In this document: piece by piece, positions 58,301 to 64,000 of the stretch | How positions within the stretch are numbered: position 1 is the first letter of the stretch | How the letters are laid out: each line of letters starts with the position of its first letter | From: Edaphochlamys debaryana | Taxonomy: Eukaryota; Chlorophyta; Chlorophyceae; Chlamydomonadales | Assembly (NCBI GenBank): GCA_016858145.1 | Contig: JAEHOE010000044.1 | Location: 746,501-810,500 of the forward strand | Direction: 5' to 3' | DNA: 64,000 bases | Notes under the pieces: model-generated | Told to the model about the DNA's origin: nothing | The model's database searches: none | What the model saw: the letters and a program-made list of their open reading frames with translations, nothing else | Translations under genes and position numbers: made by a program

Positions 58301-61300
58301 GCAAGGCATGAGGTACGAGGATGCCAAACGTAGTCAAGGAGCTGGGGTCTGGCCATGTTGAGACACGTGCGCGGCAGCAACATACCTGTACGACACGACC
58401 ACCTCCTTGTACTCGGCGTGGCTGTCGCACCTGCGAGAGGGGACGCCGGGGGAAAGGGGGCGGCCGCTTCAAGGTCCTGCACGCCAGGTCTCTGCACGCC
58501 AGGTCTCCGCACGACACGACGACCCCCTTCCCCCCGCACCAGTCCGGCAGGTTGTTCATGCCCGGGTCCGCCGAGGGCACCACTCGGGCCATGGCGGCGC
58601 ACAGCACGCGCATCAGCTCGGCACACAGCTCGGGCGGGAGCGTGTAGGAGGAGGCGGCCTTGCTGGGAGAGGTCTAGGCGGGGGAGAGGAGGGAGAGGAG
58701 GGAAGAGAAACCGCAGGTGAAGGACGGAGCATTGTGGGCTTCCATGGCCATTGCCCCAGCACACACTGCCTCACCACCAACCGCACCTTCCCAGCCCTCC
58801 CTGCCCCCCCTCACCGGTCCCCCCGGCAGCTGCGGCGTCAGTGCGTGTGCGGCCGTGGCCTCCCGCAGTAGCTGGTGCCACAGAGTGAGTGTGCCGCCGC
58901 TGGGGGGGGCGAGTGGGGGGGAAGGAGGGAGAGAGGGGACGAGGAAGGCAGTGAGGGACGACGGTGATTGGCATAGGAGGGGGCACGGGTCCCTTCTCCT
59001 CCCGCCCGTGTCCCCTTGCGCACGCACCTAAGCCGTAGGTACGGGTGGCGCGTGAAGGTGAGCAGTTGCGCGAGGAAGGCGGAGCGGCGGCCGGCGGGCT
59101 CCGACAGGCACCTGAGGTTTGCGGAGGCAGGGACGTTGCTTGGAAGTGGAGTTCCGTACGACAGGCCTTCACCGTTGGCTCGCCCTCATGATGGAGCAGC
59201 ACGTGGTGTGGCCCGCACTGCCCCTTCCCGCCCGAACCCCAGGCCCCACCTGAAGTGCCCCTCGCCCAGGCCCTCGAGCACCTCCAGCAGCCGCGCCCCG
59301 AACTCCTGCTGGGAGCCGCCGTAGCCCAGCTCGCGCACCATGGCTGGGGGGCAGGAGGGGAGGGAGGTTGGGAGACGTTGGGCAAGGTGAGGTGCAGCTG
59401 CCTCAGCACCCCCTGGCGACCTGCTCAGGAGAGGCCCCCGCACCCCCGCCCGCACCCTACCTGGCGGAAGGGGGTCGTTGGGTCCGAGCATCAGGCCCAG
59501 TGCCTGGGGGTGGGGGTGGGGGTGGGGGAAGAAGAGCGCGGCAGTGGGAGCGAACAAGACGTCATGCTAACGGATCCCTGCCATGATGTCGTACCAAATG
59601 CAGCCCCACTCTCCCTCCCCCCTCCCCCCTCGCCCCCCTCCCCCTCACCTGCGTGGCCGTCAGCAGGCCGCCCCCCACTGCGTCCATGAGGGCCGTGTAG
59701 TCGGCGACGGTCTCGTTGGCGCGCTTGCGCCACGTGATCTGGGGGGAAGCGGGGGAACGTTTACCGGTACTTGTTCACTGACGCCGCACGCCCCCAACTG
59801 CGCCCAGCCCCACGTAATCAGCTTGCCTGACCCCTATCTGCGCCCCGGTTCCATTGCCCACCGTCGGGACTCCCCATCCCTCACGCCCCAGCCCTCCTCC
59901 ACCCCCCCTAGCACGCGCACCTGCCGCAGCACGTCCAGCGCCTGCATGCGCAGCGCCGAGGTGCCCTGCTGGATGAAGAAGGAGCAGGCAGCCACCACGG
60001 GGCTGGCGCCCAGGCGCCGCATGGGCACCCACTCCACCCACGTGGCCAGCGCCCCCAGCGCTGCGGACAGCGCCGCCACGTGCGCGGCGATGGCATCGGC
60101 CCGCTGCGCGGCTGCAGGCGCGGCGCCGGGGGCTGCTGCGCCGGGTGCGGACTGCAGCTGCTGCGCGGCCTGGAAGTGCTGCTCGAGGATCTGGGGGCAG
60201 GATCGGTTGAAAAGTTTGTTGCGAGGGGAGGGGAGGGGAGTTGGGGGGTGGGAGGAGGTGCGGTCAGGGAGAGCGGGTTGCCACGGGGCGAACAGTTCCG
60301 TTTCGGCGGAACAGGATGGCAGTAGCAACATGGTCGCAACACCCTGGGCCCTGGCCGGCAAGACGCACCTCGCACAGGAAGGGAAAGACCGTGGGCGCCG
60401 ACGTGGTGAGTGCTGACAGGAAAGCGCGCTTGCTGGTGACGTCGGGGCCGTCGGGAGTGCCGGGTCCGCCGCCGGATGGCGAGGCGGCATCACCGCCATC
60501 TCCGACAGCGCCACCTGCGGCGATGGGATGTTTGCAGGCACAATTGAGCATAGATTGCCTCGCTATACTCTCAGCCGTTGCTTGCGGGGGCGGACCTTGC
60601 TCGACGCGCCTCGGAGGTTCCTGCGCGCGAAAATGTCCCCGCGACGACTTGTCTTCAGCGCACCGCCGCACCCAGCGCGCAGCCCAATGGGCTCATTACC
60701 GCTATCGTTTCACGTTACGAAGACCCAGACGGCGTGAGGAGCTTGCTGCGAAGGGGACTGCCGTACCGATGCAGGAGATTTCGCGATGCAAGCATTAAGT
60801 GTCCAGCCGCGCTTGTTTCTGGGCTTCCACCGCGAACACACGTGAACCCCTCGGTCTCTGCACCTTCTTTCCACAAGTCAAAGATGCAGGCCCTGTCGTC
60901 TCGCGTGAACATCGCGGGTGCGTGATCGTCGGAGCCTGCCCCCCCAGCCGCCCGCAGCTCGCTGACAGCGGGTTAATTTTGTCTGCAGCCAAGCCCCAGC
61001 GCGCCCAGCGCCTGGTGGTCCGTGCCGACGCCGCTCCCGCTGCTGCGGCCCCCAAGAAGGAGGTCGGCCCCAAGCGCGGCTCCTTCGTAAGTATTCGCAG
61101 CGCCCCGCCCCCGCGCCCGGTTCCAGCACTGAGCAAGTGGTCTCTCGCACCAACAGGTGAAGATCCTGCGCCCCGAGTCGTACTGGTTCAACCAGGTCGG
61201 CAAGGTGGTCTCCGTCGACCAGGTACGCATGGCTGCCGGGCCGCCGCTTGCAGCTCTCGCCGGTCTTCCCCTGACCCTCGTATGCTGTGCATCGCGTGCA

Positions 61301-62811
61301 GAGTGGCATCCGGTACCCGGTTGTGGTCCGCTTCGAGCAGCAGAACTACGCCGGTGTGACGACGAACAACTACGCCCTGGACGAGGTTGTCCCCGCCTCC
61401 AAGTAAACGGAGCTAGCGGCCATATTGGAGGCGCTTGTAGGATGGAGCAGGAGGTTCTAGCATGAGAAGAGAAGCTTAGGGCCCTGGCCTTAGGGCAAGG
61501 TGCCGGAGGATTTGCCGAGAGGAGCGCTCAGTTTTGCGCGCGCGGGCGCTGGGGGTCTAGCCCGGGCTAGGGTGGATGCGACACCGCTCAGAGTGCTCGC
61601 ATGTCTATACGCGTTGGTGTATTCTATCTCTGGTGTAACAGCCGAGGAAAGCATGGCCCCGACCCCCGTCCCGACCACCGCTTTAGCACAGATCCCGGAG
61701 TCCAGCGGTAACTTCGCGGTGGAGCTATCAGCTGGAGCGGCTCAGCGGCCTGGATCATTCTGGGTCAAGCTATGATTGTGCGCACATCCAGCCCCCCCCC
61801 CACTCGCCTGGGCCGGAGACTTCGAATTGCGTCAGGTCCTCACTAATGTAGTGCAGCACGCGGCATGTCAGCTCAGCCTGGGAGGTGGTGAGGGCAGGGT
61901 TGGGTGAGGGATTCACGGCATTGCGACTGAGCAACGCTGACGACCACATGAGCGTAGCTATTATGGGGCAAATTGCAGGCGAGGGCAAGGGGTGATGGCG
62001 CACGCAACGCGGTTGGGGGAGGGGAGGTAAATGTGCAAGGATGTTTGGATGGGTTCGTGCCGGTCGTGGGCTGACGGATGGCGCGAACATGCGCAGAGCC
62101 GTCATTTCCGCGTCGGCTATGACTGAGCACAGGGAACCGCGTGCCTCATCTCGCACCTGAGGCCCTCAGCACCAGGCCCGAACCTCGCTGTCCCCGCCCC
62201 CGGCCCCCTCCTGTCCTCACCTGCAGAGGTCCCGCCGCAGCGCCCGCCATGAGCTGAGGCACCAGCTCTCCGTAGGCCGCTGCGCCCTGCTGCCGCACCA
62301 CCACAGCCAGCAGCTCAGCCGCCTTGCCGCGCAGGGGCGAGGCACCGCCGCCCGGGCTGGCACCAGCACCGGAGGCCGCATCAGCTGCGGCGGCGGCTGG
62401 TGACACGGCTGCGCGGGGAGCGTGGAGGGGGCAAGCGGCAGGTCAACGCGGCAGAGGGAGAGGGACCAGGCCCGAGCAACCCCTTCGACCGCTGAACTCT
62501 TACGTCCTATGGCGCCCAAGCCCCACCGCAAAGCCGCGGAGCTTGTCGTACAGCATGAACGGCTGCCGACAGGGCCATCTCTCTCCAAGCCTCCATTCTT
62601 CAGCCACGCCGGCGTGCCTTCTATCCGGACCCGAGCGTGCACCCCTCAGACCCCTTAACCCTCGCTGCCTCCTGCTTTCCTGCTTTCCCCCTCGCCCTTC
62701 CCTGGCCCTCGCCCTCCCCTTCCGGCCCTCACCCTCGGTGAACTGCTGCAGCGCCAGCTGGGTGGCCGCCAGGCGCTGGTCCGCGGCCAGCTCCCGCCAG
62801 CGGTTGCGGAC
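52362..62811 (-). CDS. XPO5: Exportin-5 / HASTY (importin-beta family), 5' end unresolved
   Basis: Thirty-one exons join in phase from 62733-62811 to the last one ending near 52362, about 1,330 residues. Landmarks follow plant HASTY in order: [22 protein letters not shown]...GPLQ followed by [130 protein letters not shown](S)REI and [18 protein letters not shown]. Exportin-5/HASTY is a HEAT-repeat karyopherin that exports small structured RNAs and some cargo proteins with RanGTP, or in plants promotes miRNA biogenesis. The first 60-80 residues are not found; they lie in 62812-64000 or beyond. Two introns appear to begin with GC (61807 and 57671). The C-terminal end is uncertain: readthrough to 52362, or splicing to a short exon ending at 52387. 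The psaE gene lies antisense in the intron 60515-61807. Confidence 0.92.
60884..61406 (+). CDS. PSAE: Photosystem I reaction centre subunit IV (PsaE), plastid precursor
   Basis: Four exons, 60884-60917, 60989-61086, 61157-61222, 61302-61406, encode 100 residues. The N-terminal 35 or so residues ([20 protein letters not shown]) are a chloroplast transit peptide. The mature part has [10 protein letters not shown], then [40 protein letters not shown] and ends [10 protein letters not shown]. This is the whole PsaE SH3-like fold, and it agrees closely with the Chlamydomonas protein as I recall it. PsaE sits on the stromal side of photosystem I, helps ferredoxin docking and cyclic electron flow. 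The gene lies wholly within an exportin-5 intron on the opposite strand. A TGTAA signal follows 228 nt downstream. The protein is complete with no unusual residues. Confidence 0.98.
61634..61638 (+). terminator. TGTAA poly(A) signal of psaE
   Basis: TGTAA, the usual volvocine polyadenylation signal, occurs 228 nt after the psaE stop codon and about 170 bp before the next exportin-5 exon on the other strand, so the psaE transcript can end inside the host intron. Confidence 0.6.
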
Positions 62812-64000
62812 CTGGTGGAAGGAAACGGGGAAGAGAGGGGGAGGGAGCGTCAAGGCAAGGCGGAGCAGACCCCTCAGCGAGGTCATGGAGACCATGCGAC
62901 CGCCCGACCTGCCCAACCCGCCCCCCCCCCACCTGGAGCCCTGGGACGTGGCCGACGCCCTTGCTGCACCGGGCAAGTCGCTACACAGCCCTGCGAACCC
63001 CTACGCCATGCCGTCCACTGTTGTACAGCCCGGCAGTGGCTCCCCCAACCCCTTCAGCAGCGCCTCTTGCGGAACCCTGCCTCAGCAACTTGCCCGCAAA
63101 CAAACCCGGCTCCCTTTCAACTGGCCGCCTCATCCCGTGCCCATCTGCCTGCCCTGCCCCCTGCCATAAACACCACTATCTCTGGGAACCATCCATTCGT
63201 CTTTCCGTCCCTGTGTCCAGGGTATCGGTCTATTGCTCGCTCCGCTTGGAGCCCTGGACCATCCACCCTCCAAGACTGCTCTGGGCCACATATCAACCGG
63301 CAGAACCCGCCTCGCGCCCAGGACCCCACTCACCTCTAATCCCCCACACTCCCGCCAAACCACGTGATACCTACAGCCTCAGGCCGCCCTGGGCTGCGTG
63401 GCCCAGGCCCTGCAGGGCGCTGCTCCCGGCCCACCGCAGGCCCCCAGCAACGCATACTCCTTCGCCCCAACCTCTCGGGCAGACGTCGCCCGCTCTGAGC
63501 GGCACTGCGGTGGCACCTGGGGCTTCGGGTGCCTAGCGCTCCATCGCCCCTGCGCACTGAAACTCCTCTCCCCTGAAACCCCTGCTCCTCCACCCGACCT
63601 TTGCCACCTTTTACCCGCCCGCCAGCACCTGCACCAGCACCCTGGCCCCTGGCCCCTGTCGTTGCCTCCACCCCACCCCTACATATGGCATCCCTGCTTC
63701 ACATCCTCCCCTCCCTCGTCAAAGACCCCGCTCGCCCTGTCCAGCCTGGCCCCACCACACGCTGCAGCGGTACCCGACCCCGCACTCACCACGTTTGTAG
63801 GCAGCTGCGGCCCTTACAGCCCCGCACCCCGCACCCCACTGCGGGGCTCGGGTGCCAGGTACTGCAGCCCCGCATCCCAGCCCCGAACGCAAACCCTCAC
63901 CCGGCTCATCCACCAGGTGCTGAGCCCCGCTTGGCCTTCTCCGTGACACTCCCCACCGCCCCCTTCCCCTGCCTCGTTGATGCCCGTCAGCCCCCAGCCT
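62812..64000. other. Right edge: likely exportin-5 5' portion, unresolved
   Basis: Upstream of the first recognised exportin-5 exon. A possible short exon ends at about 62930 (minus strand ...CCAGGGCTCCAG before GTGGGGG), and another donor-like site follows CTACAAACGTG near 63790. Neither can be confirmed against family sequence. Plus-strand frames here are Pro-rich and lack recognisable domains. Confidence 0.4.

Noticed and set aside
62961..63536. Plus-strand 191-codon ORF near the right edge
   Set aside because: Low-complexity Pro/Ser/Ala translation with no domain, antisense to the region expected to hold the exportin-5 5' exons.
1..64000. tRNA, rRNA or CRISPR loci
   Set aside because: No cloverleaf, rRNA core or regularly spaced direct-repeat/spacer pattern was noticed; the satellite array has no unique spacers of constant size.

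Overview
The window looks like nuclear DNA of a volvocine green alga (a Chlamydomonas/Volvox relative). Evidence: very high GC, many short GT-AG introns, TGTAA-type poly(A) signals, a Pro/Ser (PPSPP) pherophorin-style hinge, a family of F-box/ankyrin-like proteins, and a psaE gene whose exons match the Chlamydomonas protein as I recall it. No database search was run; family calls come from reading motifs and checking that exon phases join.

Layout. 1-9875 (-): a very large, 3'-truncated IQ-motif protein with an N-terminal coiled coil, 11 IQ motifs, acidic tracts and five NPF modules. 11235-13304 (-): a myeloid leukemia factor (MLF) family gene, 6 exons. 13305-16472: no confident gene; two abutting minisatellites. 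16473-23166 (+): a 22-exon kinesin of the kinesin-4 type with an unusual C-terminal extension. About 23860-26430 (+): a jacalin-like lectin gene with a PPSPP hinge, apparently frameshifted. 26404-35534: a large inverted duplication, two arms of about 4 kb around a 1.17 kb spacer. The arms carry a copied piece of the lectin gene, a cluster of hairpins and an array of units of about 170-190 bp. 37086-42605 (+): an unrecognised Ala/Pro-rich protein built almost only of phase 0-0 exons. 43719-45540 (+): an F-box/ankyrin-like gene. 46864-51566 (-): two such units fused into one open frame. 52362-62811 (-): exportin-5/HASTY, 31 recognised exons, 5' end unresolved. 60884-61406 (+): psaE, lying antisense inside an exportin-5 intron that begins with a GC donor.

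The genes do not form one pathway. Housekeeping genes (psaE, exportin-5, kinesin, MLF) flank a dynamic middle region of duplicated lectin fragments and satellite-like units. The F-box/ankyrin cluster shows local duplication, inversion and fusion.
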